Below, in pieces: positions 47,322 to 58,700 of a stretch of DNA of 64,000 nucleotides. Source of the stretch: Ettlia oleoabundans. Taxonomy: Eukaryota > Chlorophyta > Chlorophyceae > Chlamydomonadales. The position numbers and the translations under genes are program-made. Location: assembly GCA_019693395.1 (NCBI GenBank), contig JAAMXP010003108.1, forward strand, positions 5,219-69,218, given 5' to 3'. The notes beneath the pieces were generated by a model. That model ran no database searches and was not told the DNA's origin. It saw nothing but the letters and a program-made list of their open reading frames with translations. Numbering within the stretch: the stretch's first letter is position 1; each line of letters starts with the position of its first letter.

Positions 47322-48565
47322 TCAACGTTTTCGCTTTGCACCCTTCTCCCTCCCACTTTTCCCGCCAACATCGCTGCCGCCGCCGCCAGCTGCCGCCCTT
47401 TTGCCGACGCTGCTGCCTGTCCCCGGCCCTGCCGCCACAGTGGCAGCAAACAGACACTGCTCTACCTCCTTGGCTGTCCACTGCCTGTCTCCCTGTTCGC
47501 TGAGCTTGGCCGCCTTCTTGCGCAGCGCCGCCGTCAATTCCAGCACCTTTGGCACTGCAAGGTAAACCATCACAGCCAGATGTGTGCAAGCCCGGCAAGC
47601 GCTGCCAAAACGCGAGCGCAGACGAAGCCTGCCACTCTTTGATAAACTCGTGACCCGGCCTTGGCTTTAAACTATGTCTGCGCTTTAAAATGCGGGCCTG
47701 AATAGCAAGCACCCACCTGTGTAATCCTTGCCACCCAGCGCTGCCAGCATAGCCTCATCGCTTGTGAACGGAATGGTTGGGTCATAGGCCTCCAGAATTG
47801 CGGACGCGGTGGCTGGCCCAACTCCCTGTAGGCACTGGAAAACATGAGTGGGTCATTTCTGGCAGTGGATGTCAGTGCAGCAGTTCGCTGGTTTGATGCA
47901 CATTAATTGCATTAGGAGGAGACCAGCGTGCCAGCCTAGCTGCCTGCCTGGTCCCACCTTGAGCACCGTCAATGCTGCCAGCGCCTCTTTGACCACCGCC
48001 GGCGGCGCCTGTTTGCCGAGGTGCGGCCTCAGCAGGTCGAAAGCGGCTGTGCTGGCTGCCTGCACCGCCGATGGGGTGGCCTGTTTGGCAAAGTCAAGCA
48101 GGCGCGGTCGTTGCTTGCCACGCGTCAGCTTCCATTCCACCTGCGGGTGCTAGGCACAGGTGCTTCGAGCTTCAGCAGCCTGGCAGTGCAGATCGCCCTC
48201 GCCAGCAGATGGGTGTGCAGGGTTTGTTTATGCACGATAGGGCGAGCGGCAAGGCGGCGCCGTCAGCGACGCACCAGCTTGACAAGCTCTTCCTGCTTCA
48301 GACGAGCAGGCTGCCTTCCTTCATTGTGCAAGTCTTTCGGAAGCTGCTCGTGAAACCATCTGGAAGGGCAGCACATCCGAGACATCGCGAGGTTCCCATG
48401 TTAGGATGTGATCGGGTGGCGCTCTCGCCGCTCGCTGAAACAGGAAGCTTACCTATCCAGCTCTAGCAACTTTAATTTCTTTTGTATGCCCTCTACGGCT
48501 TGCCAGTAACCGTCCAACACCTGCTGCCACTCTGAGGCGTCAATGCTGGCCCAAAGCGAAGCCAT
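47322..48565 (-). CDS. Conserved protein with a helix-hairpin-helix-like GVGPATAS motif
   Basis: The ATG at 48565-48563 gives MASLWASIDASEWQQVLDGY, then an exon with WFHEQLPKDL and LKQEELVKLV (about 48250-48360), an exon with EWKLTRGKQRPRLLDFAKQ (about 47955-48140), and an exon with GVGPATASAILEAYDPTIPF and TSDEAMLAALGGKDYTG (about 47715-47825). The last exon holds YLAVPKVLELTAALRKKA, then WTAKEVEQCLFAA, and a basic Gly/Lys/Arg tail, with stop TGA at 47324-47322. The order of W-K-L-T-R-G-K-x-R-P-R-L-L, L-K-G-V-G-P-A-T-A-S and a terminal E-x-x-L-(W/F)-A block matches an uncharacterised family that I recall from fungi and plants. G-V-G-P-A-T-A is the turn of helix-hairpin-helix DNA-binding motifs, so nucleic-acid binding is a reasonable inference. 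The biochemical role is unknown. Confidence 0.82.
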
Positions 48566-49265
48566 ATCGTAAAATTGCACTTCAAACAGGGGTGCCGCAG
48601 GCGAAGAGCAAGGTGAACGTACGGATCAGGTCAGCGAGCTGGCAACAGCACACCGAAGCGGGCGGCGTTGGGTGGCAGCGTGCGTGTCAAATATGCGCTG
48701 GAAACATCCAAGACAAAGTCCAGCAAAGACTGATTGCGTGCAAGTCCTGCAGGCAAGCGCTTGTATTTGACACTGCTGCCGTAATCCCAAGCTCCTGATC
48801 ACCCCTGTCACAAGCTGACGACTCAGCGAAACAGTTTGGGCGGGTCGCCATAGTGCCCAAGCCCTTGGACCAGCAATGTGACGAATCCTGCATCCATAAT
48901 CAAGCAGTCAGGCAACTCCACCAGGACGAAAACGGAAACACATATTGCCGCTTGATCCTGGGGTAGAGAGCATGTGGGGCCCCGCTGTCCGTGCCTGCTG
49001 GCCTGAGGCTTCCCCTAAGTCGTGCCACATTCCCATGCAGGTAGTAGCACAATAACCCGAGGCATTCCGTCTGAAAATACCTTGAAGGATGCCAGAGAGA
49101 CGCATCACGGCTCAGAATGTCGATGCTCACCATGTCGAGCGCGCAAGCATCGAGTTCCAGCCGGCAAGCTGGAGCTGCGCTGTTGCATTGTTCACTCCAA
49201 GCCGACCCCACCCCGCTGCTCTAACACAGTAGGCATCCTACAATGAAAATTACGCACTTTGCAGC
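48566..49265. other. Intergenic between the HhH-like gene and the VLRF1 gene
   Basis: About 700 bases, both neighbours on the minus strand. A 103-codon open frame (48900-49211, minus) has no recognised domain or splice support. I see nothing else. Confidence 0.45.
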
Positions 49266-50677
49266 TCAAGCATCGTAGCTAAGCAGGGCGCCATGGCTCA
49301 ACACCGCAAACACCCGCTCCACGTCCGCCAACCTTGGCCGTCTCACACCCACGCCAACCGATTGCCAGCGGGGGTCGCGTCTATCCACCGGTGGTGACGG
49401 CGCACTGCTGGCATAGAGCTCATTCCACACACGCACTGCAGCAGGTGGAGTGACGATGGGCAGGAAGATGTTTGAGCAGTCCTTTGTTACTGTGAAATGT
49501 GCTTCATAGTGTGCAACTTGCGTGCATTCATGCATGGCTCTGCAGCAAAACCATCTGCAGGAACATTACAACCGTTTCCCACAATGAAGAGTATGTCCGT
49601 TTTACAAACCAGGCTGGCAAAGCAATGTGCAGACTGCCGCACCTGTTCCGCTGCGGAACATCTGATTGCACGTGGCAATGTCCTGCTGCCAGGCTGCCAG
49701 CGTGGCGGCTGCACCTTGGAACAGCCGCCGTGTCTCGCGTGCTCGGATAGAACCCCCGACACTGTGGGCACCTACAGGATGAAATACAGCAACACTCATG
49801 GCTTTCATTTCAAGGTTGAGACAGCGAGGTAGGGCCCAAAACCCAAGGTAAGTATTGACCCGGGATGCTGCGTTGGCTTCTCAGGAGGGCTTCTGAGCAG
49901 CAAAGTTATAATAAAGCCCTGCCTACCTCCACCCTGCCGCTCATATGTTGACTGCGCCTTGCCCTGTTGCCGACGCACAGTGTAACCGGTTAGAACCTTG
50001 TGCTGCGCCATGTGCCCCTCTGCGAACAGCGCTAGAGCTGCTGAGTCGGCAGAGAGAAGCACCACCAGCTGGTTGCCGATGCTAAGGGCTCCCTGCTGCT
50101 GCTGCTGCTGCTGCTGCTGCCGCTCGCCACGGAGGTCTGAGTTGCTCACCGCCGCTGCGCTGCTTTGCAGCACCATGCTACCCTTTGCAGGGCTAGGTTC
50201 AAGCTGTGCCAGTTGATCCAGCGCCTGCAGCAAGTGCTGCTGTTTGTCTGTGGACCTGCTGGGAGTGAGTGGGGAGGGCTCTCGTGGCCGCTTGGAGGCG
50301 AAAAGAGCCGGGTGGTTGCCAGCAAGGACCCTGGGGAGCTCCAGTTTTGCAGCAGGGCCTCCGTCTGTGCTGCCCACCAGCACCCCCGGGGCCTCGAGAC
50401 GCCATTGGCAGCAAGTATGGCGCTGCAGGCATTGTGCTGCTATCGCTGGCGCCTCTGCCCAGTGAAAAGGACGGGCGGCTGCGGGTGCCTGGCTGCCTCC
50501 TCCTGGCGCACTGGCGCTGCTGGCGAGCTGTTGCTGACGTTTGGTGCCAGGCAGCGGATTCAGCTGCAGCCAGTCATCGAACGCGCTGTTGCTGCAGGCG
50601 GGAAGTAGCGCACAGGGCCGAGACCTAGCTGGGCTCCTTGGCAACAACCACGCTGATCGTGTAGCACTGCAGATCAT
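49266..50677 (-). CDS. VLRF1-domain protein (Vms1/ANKZF1-like release factor family), organelle-type leader
   Basis: Vms1/ANKZF1 proteins cleave peptidyl-tRNA on stalled 60S ribosomes in ribosome quality control (family knowledge). Three exons join in phase: 49927-50677, 49643-49771 and 49266-49489. The ATG at 50677 gives a basic, Arg/Ser/Ala-rich leader (SATRSAWLLPRSPARSRP) that could target mitochondria or plastid. A Q9 run interrupts a low-complexity region. The domain reads LVVLLSADSAALALFAEG, HMAQHKVLTGYTVRRQQG, KAQSTYERQGG, SVGGSIRARETRRLFQGAAA and DPRWQSVGVGVRRPRLADVE. The G-K-A-Q at the YTVRRQQGKAQS turn fits the GxxQ motif that carries the catalytic Gln in Vms1. Zinc-finger, ankyrin and VIM parts of Vms1 are absent: the protein stops soon after the core. 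So it is a short, stand-alone VLRF1 protein. The start could also be a downstream codon. Confidence 0.85.
50093..50120. repeat. (CAG)9 trinucleotide run coding for polyglutamine
   Basis: Nine ctg units on the plus strand, read as cag on the coding strand, give Q9 in the VLRF1 protein just before GALSIGNQLVVLL. Confidence 0.95.
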
Positions 50678-50836
50678 GCTGCAAATCACGGTTCACACTG
50701 ATCTGCCTTTGGCGGTCTCGTTTCGTGGTTTCCTTGAGGAAGAAAACCCATCCCGAAAGATTGTGAGGCAAGCAGTGGCGTCCTGCGATGTTAATAATTG
50801 GCAAACTAGGCCTGCCCTACGCACAGCGCAGTCGAG
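50678..50836. promoter_or_regulatory. 159-bp divergent promoter between the VLRF1 and cyclophilin genes
   Basis: The proposed start codons lie only 159 bases apart on opposite strands, so transcription of both genes probably starts from one shared region. No element is recognised. The extent depends on the proposed cyclophilin first exon. Confidence 0.45.
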
Positions 50837-52301
50837 ATGCTGGCGCCGGCTGAACTCAAGCTTCACGTGCAGCCGTTTCGCGCTCCCAGCCCAAGGCAGC
50901 AACTCAGGCCATCAAAACACGGTATCAGGTGATGGATCTACCTAAAGCGCGCAGGGTGCAGCCTGCATGAGTACCCGCCGCCACCGCCGTCACCGCTCCT
51001 TTCAACAGGGTTCCTGTCTCCTGCTGCAGGTGCGGCGCAGGGTCACAGGATGATCCCGAGCTAACCAGGCGACGCACAGCGTTGGCGCTGCTGGCAGCAG
51101 TGCCAGCTGCGCCGATGCTAGCTGCAGGGGCGGCGGCAGCGGCACCTGAAAACACGCAAGTACTGCCGCCGTTGTCTGCCAGCAGCAGCGATGCCGTAGA
51201 CACAACTGTCACCCACCGACTCTTCCTAGATGTGGGGCTGTGCCCAGAGGCGGTCCGCACGGATCGCACGCTTGGCTCCAAAACGCCCTTCTGCTCAGAT
51301 CCGCAGCCAATGGGCCGCATCGTAGTCGACTTGTACGGCCGCGCAGCTCCGGGCAGCGTAGCAAACATTGTAGCAGCAGCGAAAGCAGGGGCCTACGACT
51401 CCACACAGCTCAGCAAGGTGCTACCGGGGCGGTTCATTGTCGCTGGGGCACAGGGCCCCAAACGCAGCGGTTTGGTGCAGGCTCCACCCGGGCTGCCACC
51501 CAACCCAGACATACTCAATTCTGCAGCCTTCCGCCTCTCGCACCGCCGACCAGGCACCGTCTCACTCAACCTGTCAGGTATCGGAGCTGCTGCGGTATTC
51601 TTAGTAGCCACCTGGAGTCACCTGTAGTTATTTGCACCATGCAACGCCCTTGTGCTGCTGTGCTCCACGGCTGCCACCTCTGCTGCCAACTCTTCCCTCT
51701 CATGTCACCTTCTAGCCTTAATCACTCACATCCCGCCTGGCTTTTGCCACCCACCTGTTGTGCTGCAGAAAATGTAGATGAAGATTTCCTGCGGTACGAT
51801 TCAGCGTACCGGAATTTGTCCCTGCTCATAACCACAGGACCGGGCCCTGTCCCTTCTCTGGATGGGGAAAACATCGTTGTGGGGCAGATATCGGGTAAGT
51901 GTGCCACATTGGCCTGCTTGCCTGCATGCTGCTCTGTTCTTCGTGTCTCGATGCTGGATACCTGCATGCACGCATGCATGCCCTCCTTGCCCACCCCTGC
52001 CTACCCTGTACATGCTAGTCTGCATGCAGCTATCGTCATAGACACCCAGCCCTCTTGCTAACTCGGTTATCAACTCCGCCCCTGTCCCATGATCTCTTGC
52101 CCTCCCTTCGTCCATTTCCTTGCAGAGGGGCTGGAGGTGGTTGCCGCAATATCACAGGTGCCCACCTTCACCCCAAACGACAACTCGCGTGCGTTCAACC
52201 AGTTTGCCAGCTTCATTGGGGATGAGCGTGCAGAGAAAACGCGGGCCAAGTGGGGGCGCCCGCTGCAGGCGGTTGTGATAACGGCAGCAGGGGTGCTCTG
52301 A
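50837..52301 (+). CDS. Cyclophilin-type peptidyl-prolyl isomerase, thylakoid lumen targeted
   Basis: Four exons join in phase: 50837-50928, 51030-51577, 51769-51894 and 52126-52301, giving 313 residues. The first exon (MLAPAELKLHVQPFRAPSPR) is proposed because the second exon has an in-frame stop upstream and needs a two-base phase, which the donor at 50929 supplies. The leader then shows ELTRRRTALALLAAVPAAP followed by AAGAAAAAPE, a twin-arginine plus hydrophobic core plus AxA pattern typical of Tat import into the thylakoid lumen. The catalytic domain has VTHRLFLDV, GRIVVDLYGRAAPGSVANIV, PGRFIVAGAQG, PGTVSLNLS, YRNLSLLITTGPGPVPSLDG and GLEVVAAISQVP, and ends in WGRPLQAVVITAAGVL. The usual F-H-R of cytosolic cyclophilins is not seen, as in several divergent plastid-type members, so isomerase activity is uncertain. 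It resembles plant CYP26-2/CYP28-type proteins. Confidence 0.85.
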
Positions 52302-52753
52302 CTCAGCGAGATGATGCAGGGCAGGTGTGGTGTTGCAAGGCGATGTACTTGGCAGCTCTTGAGTGGCATTTACTAGTTGGATGCTCCCCGTCGCTTTGCT
52401 ATGGCTCCCTGTGAATTTTTGACTTTCTGTTTCCCATTGATTTCTATACTGGTTTGCTGATACTGTGCTGATGTTCGTTCTCCTACGTGTATTCTGACAA
52501 TGTCACAACGGTCATGCACGGTTGATGCACGTCGCAATGCTACATTGGGCAGCGGTTTGCCTGCTATTTCACATGCCAAGTCAGTAGGTAAAGACAAGTC
52601 AGAGTCACGCAGTGCTCGTCATGATATAAGGTAAGGGAGCGCATGTCAAACATGACGACACACCAGACAAAGAGCAGCATGCGTGAAGAGAGCAAGAAGG
52701 GAAACGAAGCAACAGAGCGCGAAACGGTGAGCTCTAGCCTAGCTAACTAATGA
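52302..52753. other. Convergent intergenic region
   Basis: 452 bases between the cyclophilin stop (plus) and the kinase stop (minus), with only 3' flanks expected. No repeat or gene is seen. Confidence 0.5.
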
Positions 52754-55700
52754 CTACAACACTGCACCCTCAACGCCAGCTGTTGCAGCTGTTGCTGCCG
52801 GCTGTTGGGTCTGCCGCGGTGGGACCTCCTGCTGTGCTGTTTGCACCTCAGCGCCTGTGAGCTGGGAGTTGTCATCAGTGCCTGCCAACTGCTGCAGAGC
52901 CAGCAGGTGGTGCGGCCTGAGATGGAGGTCTATGCCCCACTGGCTGGCAGCCACCATGGCTTGGTACAAGCTAAGCTGACGGTACCGCATGAGGTGAGCC
53001 ACCGCCACCATGGCGCCCTCTGGCTCACACCCCGCCTGTACCGCCATCAGTACTGGCAGCTGCTGCATGGCTTCCCCGCCACCACTAGCTCTCGTGCTTG
53101 TAGTGCTCCTCCGGGCACCACTATCAAGAAGAGGCAGAGCCTGCTGTGCCAGCCACTCAGCATGCGCAAGTGGCTGCTGCATGCGGGACTCCCGGCCAGA
53201 GGGGCAGGTGAGTGCCAGCCGGCACTCCACTCCAGCTGCTGCACAGCTGGCAGCTGCTGCTGCCAGCTCAACATCTGCCAGCACACGTGCCAGCATGGCG
53301 CCTTGCTGCTGGCTGCCTGCGTTGGCACCGCTGCTACCATGGAGATGGCGGGCTCCGCTGTTCGCTGCTCCTGCGGATGGTGAAGCCTGGGGCGGTGAGA
53401 GAATGAGTTGCAAGCCACGTGGCTGCTGCCCCAGATGCTGCTGGAGGAGCGGGCTGGGTTCAGGGTGCACCCTAGATAGCCCCAGCAACGGCCGTGTGGG
53501 GCTGCACTCGGCGCTGCTGGGCGCTGATGCTGGTGCTCCCAAGCCCACTCCTGCTTCCGGCACTGCCGCAACAGCAGCTGCCGCACTACACTCTCCTGCC
53601 TCTGGCTGCACGGCAGAGCTGCCAAAGCGCAGCGCTGTGCGTGGCGTGCCGGTCAGGGTGCGCGCTGAGGCATTGTGCAAGACTTGGGAAGCGGCTGAAG
53701 AGTTGCCACCGCCTGACAGCGACTCGCCGCCACCACCTTGGCTGAATATAGGGTTGGCCGAGAAGGTGGTGCGGGCTGCCGGTGTGCAGCCATACTCCCG
53801 CGAGCCAAGCTGCGGTGAGCTGCCGCGGCTGCTGCTACAGCTAATGCTGCCTGGAGAGGACGCTGGGCTCATCCCGCTGCCTTCAGCCCTGCTTGCCTGC
53901 TGCCTGCTATGCCTGCCTGGCGCTGGCTCGCCTGCTGGGAAGGTGCCAGGCAGGCCAAACAGCAGCACCACACGGCGTGCTGGGTGCTGCCGGAGCGCAG
54001 CAGCGGATCCCAGCAGCGCCAGAGGGGCCAGCACAAGCTGGGGAGACAGCGGCACTGCCGCCAGAAGCGGCATGGGGGCAGCTGCCTTGGGAGAAGGCGC
54101 GTAGCTGGCGGGTGAAAAGATCTGGGACCCTCCCAAAGGATGCAGCCCACTGCCACCGCTGAAAGAGCCACGGCTGCTGGCTGGTGCCGCAGTGGGGCGC
54201 ACGTGCGGCGGCAGTCGCATACGGCTGCTGCTCCGTACAGCAGCCAGCCTGCAGGTGGGCAGATGGATGGGGAGCAGGCAAAGGCTTGTCGACGTAAAGA
54301 GACTGCTCCTGAAAGGAAACCGCCGGCATGTTCACAAATATAACATCATCACTGAAACGTGTGTTGTGAAAATGCTGCATTCATTATTTATGTAATCAAG
54401 AGCGACCAGACTTGGCTGGCATGAATCCCAGACTAGAACTAGGGGCGTACGGTGCACGCACCTGGCCTGCAGGTCCGCCAGGGTAGGGCGCATACGGGCG
54501 TCCCGCACCAGAATGTATTGCAACAAGTCCAGCATGCCTGCGGTACAAAGCAGAGCAAGTGATACACACTGTGGTCTACTAAGATCAACCATTACCGAAA
54601 GCCGCAAGAAAAGGGCCATCAAAGAGTAACAGCTAGGGAAACCCGACATCTAGTTGCAGCTAGTTACACGTATGCGTTGACGGCAAATTTCTGCAGCAAT
54701 CGATGTGTGTACATAGGCGTATGTGCCATGCTGACCTGGCAGGCCTGCCAGCATGGCGGCTCTGTCTTCCGTGATGAGAGGCATGGTGGGTGAGGTCACC
54801 CGCGCCACCAGCTGCAGCCAGTCACCATCTTTGAACAGCAGCTTGCCTGCATCAACATGATGAAGGGGGCAGAAGGAGATGAGAGGCGCACAGAACAGGC
54901 TCGTACCAGTTCGGAGTTTGTAGCGGTTGCATGCGAGGGAGGGGATAAGCTTACGCAGTAAAGGTGAGGCAAGATGCACATCAGCCCCACATGGAAATCG
55001 CAACCAAGCAGCAAAAGTTTGATCATGTTGCAGCCTTGCACAATCACACATGCCACTCAATCTGCCAACAAACCAACCATGTATGCAGCCCACACCACCC
55101 ACCCGTGACTAGTTCAAACAGCAAGCAGCCCAGGCTCCATACATCGCTGGATGGCCCTGCGCCCTGGCGGCGCCGTCGATCATACAAACGTTGCTCCTTG
55201 TGGTGCGAGGCGCCCCCAACCAGAAGCATCTCAGGGCTCTTGAAGCAGTCAGTGCCACGGGCTCGGCAGGTGGCACCACCATCAGCACTCTCGCTGCATG
55301 TTGGTGGAACAACAACCACTGCATTCGTGAGATATAGCAGCTAAGAGCCCGTATACGCACACAAACGCATGATACAACTGCCTGCTGGGCACCGCAAAGC
55401 ACAGAACCACCACAGATCTGCTGTTGGCCTGATTTGGCCATCGATCTCGCTATTGAATCAGTCAACCAGCCCTGACGCACTTCGCCTCCATCCCTGCCAA
55501 TCTGCAACCCGCAGCCACACCTGAATCCTTTGCTTTCCCCAAAATCTGCCAACACCACTCTGAACGGCAGTCGCTCGCTGCTTGGAGACCAAAACTCCGC
55601 CTCGCTCACGCCTGCAGGCACAAGGTCGGGGAAGACGATTGGGCACGTCAAGCGAACATAAGAGAACCCAGTGGGGCAAGAACAGGCTGTGAGTGGTGTG

Positions 55701-58700
55701 TTGCGCACAGCAGCCCCACAGCTTATGGCATGTAGGTTGATGGAAGTACGCTTGAGTGAAGTGGGAGCCCAGTTTGGAACACCATGCAACTGAATCAACA
55801 ACTCCGTTGCAGCCATGTACCACCCATAAAAGATACCAACTACATTAGCCCAACAACAACACGCCTCACCTGGCAGGGGTTCCAGCAAGCAGTTGTCGCA
55901 CTTCAAGTCGAAGTGGACCACTCCTTTTTCCAGCAGCGCAGCTGCCGCAGCAGCTACCTCAGTGAAAATGGCGTAGTAGAGGCGCAACTGGCCAGCAGGA
56001 GAGGCGGGCTGCCGTGCGCGCCACTGCCTGCGAGTGTGAGGAATGTTATGTGGTGTCAGTTTTGGTTTACGCTGCCTTGAGATCTCACCTCAAGGGTCAC
56101 TCAGCGACAACTACCTCCCTCCCTTGCCCATCCAACACTTTCGATTACTAGCATAGCGCCTCAACGTCCATTGGGGACCCCTCCTCACTTTAGCGAGCAT
56201 CGGTAGTGTCTGAGCACCAGGAAGAGCGCCTCTGCTGCTGGGTCCACGCCATAGTCGTACAGCTGGCAGGCGGCAGGGCTGCCGGCTAGCGCCTCAAGGA
56301 TGGAAACCTCGCCCTGCACGTCTACCTGCAGCAGATATAGGAATAGTGGACGGGGAGGAGGGCAAGTGACCTGGTGGTCAGTTCATGGGCTGGTCAGAGG
56401 TAGCATGTACACGGTGCATTAAGTGCGGTAAGGGACAAGTGGGTGGTGGTGGGCCGGGTGGGTGTGGGGTACATGCGTGGTGGTGGTGGACGGAAATGTT
56501 CAGGGCAGCTGAAGTGTGGGCGTTTTGTGTATCACTACGGAAGGAAACGACTCAGGAAGCCCAGGCCTTGAAGCGCACTCTTGGGAGAGTCATAGAACAG
56601 GAAGGGGTGGAACATGGGCACATGGGTGGCGGACATTAAGGAGAGACAAGATGCCCTACCTGTGCACAGCGGTCCTGTATGTGCCTGGGTGTGTCCACCA
56701 GTTTAAGCACCACAGTACCATCCCCTGCCCAGGCTGGCAGCGCTGCCTTATAAATAGTAGAATAGGCGCCGACAGCTGAGCTGATGCGGGAGCGAGCCGT
56801 GTACCACTCGGGTCGGAACAAAGCGGAGCACAGCACGCGCATCAGGCGCAGCGCGGGTGTGGGCGTGGTGGGAGCTGTGGCAGCGCTGCCATTGAGGCTG
56901 CCGCCAGAGAACCTGCCGCTGCTGCTAATGTTGCTGGCCAGGCGGGGCAACAAATGTGGCAGGAGATGGCGGTTGTCCTCATGGTTGAGGTGGTGATACA
57001 GGATGAAGGGGATGTTCTGCACAACAAGAGCAACGCAAGCACCAAAGGGCAGCATTGATGCCTCCTGGGCGGTTTTCATAACCTCCAGACCTCGATGCAG
57101 CCGAAGGGGCAACAAGAAACCGAGAGAAAGGCACGCACTGCACGGGAGGGTAGGGAGTGTCTATGCGCCCCCAGTATCACCACTACTGCAACATATCAGC
57201 CACCCACCCACCTGCAGTTTCCTCTCCCAGGGATACTGGTCGCAGTAAGTGTGGTCCAGCTGCCCCTCCTGCGTGAAGATGAGGGTCAGTACCAGCTGCA
57301 GTACCTCCAAGTGCAACCCCTCATCGCGGTACAGCAGCCGCCGCCCACGCTCCTCCGAGTATGAGACATCTGCAGAGCCGGCCACATCTGCACACAGCAT
57401 AATGTTGGCAGCTCACTACTAGGTTAATCAACCCGATCTGCAGGCGAGATTGCCTTTGGGGTCTCAAGGCAACACATGGACAGGTGGCCATGGGTGCATG
57501 ACCTGAGCTAATCTGTGCCGCCAAATGCACGGACCACAACCTTGCCGCTGCAACCCATGGAGGTATGCGCTAGAGATTAAACGAAAATCCACATGGTGTG
57601 CACAACCAGCAATCAAGTTACCTGACAGTGCGCTATGCAGCTTGCGCATGGTGGCTGCCTGAACCTTGCCCTTGCCCAGGGTATTGCGCTCCAGCTCTCC
57701 CAACACGCACCGCCCCTGCCGAGCCTTGGCTTGCTCCGCTTCCGCAGCTAGCTGCACAGCAAAAGGCATATATGCGCGTGGAATGTTTGTCTTTTTGGAT
57801 GGAATGTGGGCAGCACACCTTGTAACTGCTGTTGCTTGGAAAGCGGATGGTAAGGTGGTGAATCACAAGCAGGCAAGCCCAGGCTCGGATGCATGCACAT
57901 CGCTTTGCAACAGTGATGAAGCTGAGCAGCCATCCCACATGCAAGAGACGGGATGACATGCTGCTAGGGTGGCTGCTCAGTAGGCCTGCCTACCTGCAGC
58001 TCTGCAGTAGCGTTGCGGGCCTCCAAGGTTGAGTGCATAGATCCCACAATGTTGAGGCGAGGCACAGCCATAGCCCCGCCGCGGTCACTGCCAAAGCCGC
58101 TGCCTGGCCTCTGCTCGTCGCCGCCGGCAGGCTGCTGTAGCTGCTGCTGTGCATGTGGCGGCAAAGCTGCTTTGGTTGCCGAGCTAGGCATGGCAAGTAG
58201 TGTCGGCACGGGGCCACGAGCGTGGAAGGGGCTGGTGCGCAAGGCAGGGATGGTGGGGGAGGCAGTCCCGCTCTCTGGCCCATAATCTCCATCTTCTGAC
58301 TCCGCGTCCGTCGGCTGCAAGCAAGCAGACGGATGACTCAGCTGTTGTGAAACAATTTGCGGTCGCTATGTCTCAACATTTTATGCATCATGCTGCTAGG
58401 ATGATAGAAACCGCAGCCCAACAAGCGCCACAAAGGCCGCAGGCATGCGGGCAGGTATGTGACAAAGCACAAAGCAGGTATCCAGCCTGTGACACACCTG
58501 CCCCTCCAATGCTTCTAGCCGGTCTAAGTCCTCCTCCAAATCGCCGCTAAAAGTGAAGCCAGCCGGCATGTCAAAACCCAGGGGGGTTGGGTGGCCATTC
58601 CTGTTGCCGCTTCCCGCCCGTCGGCTAGATCCTCCTGCCTCACCCAAGCCGTCGCTGCTGCTTCCGGAATCACTGCTGCTGTCTTCCTCATCTGACAAAG

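Noticed and set aside
48900..49211. 103-codon minus-strand frame as an extra exon of the HhH-like gene
   Set aside because: The HhH-like gene already has a good ATG at 48565 with a family-typical N-terminus, and no acceptor or donor pair links this frame to it.
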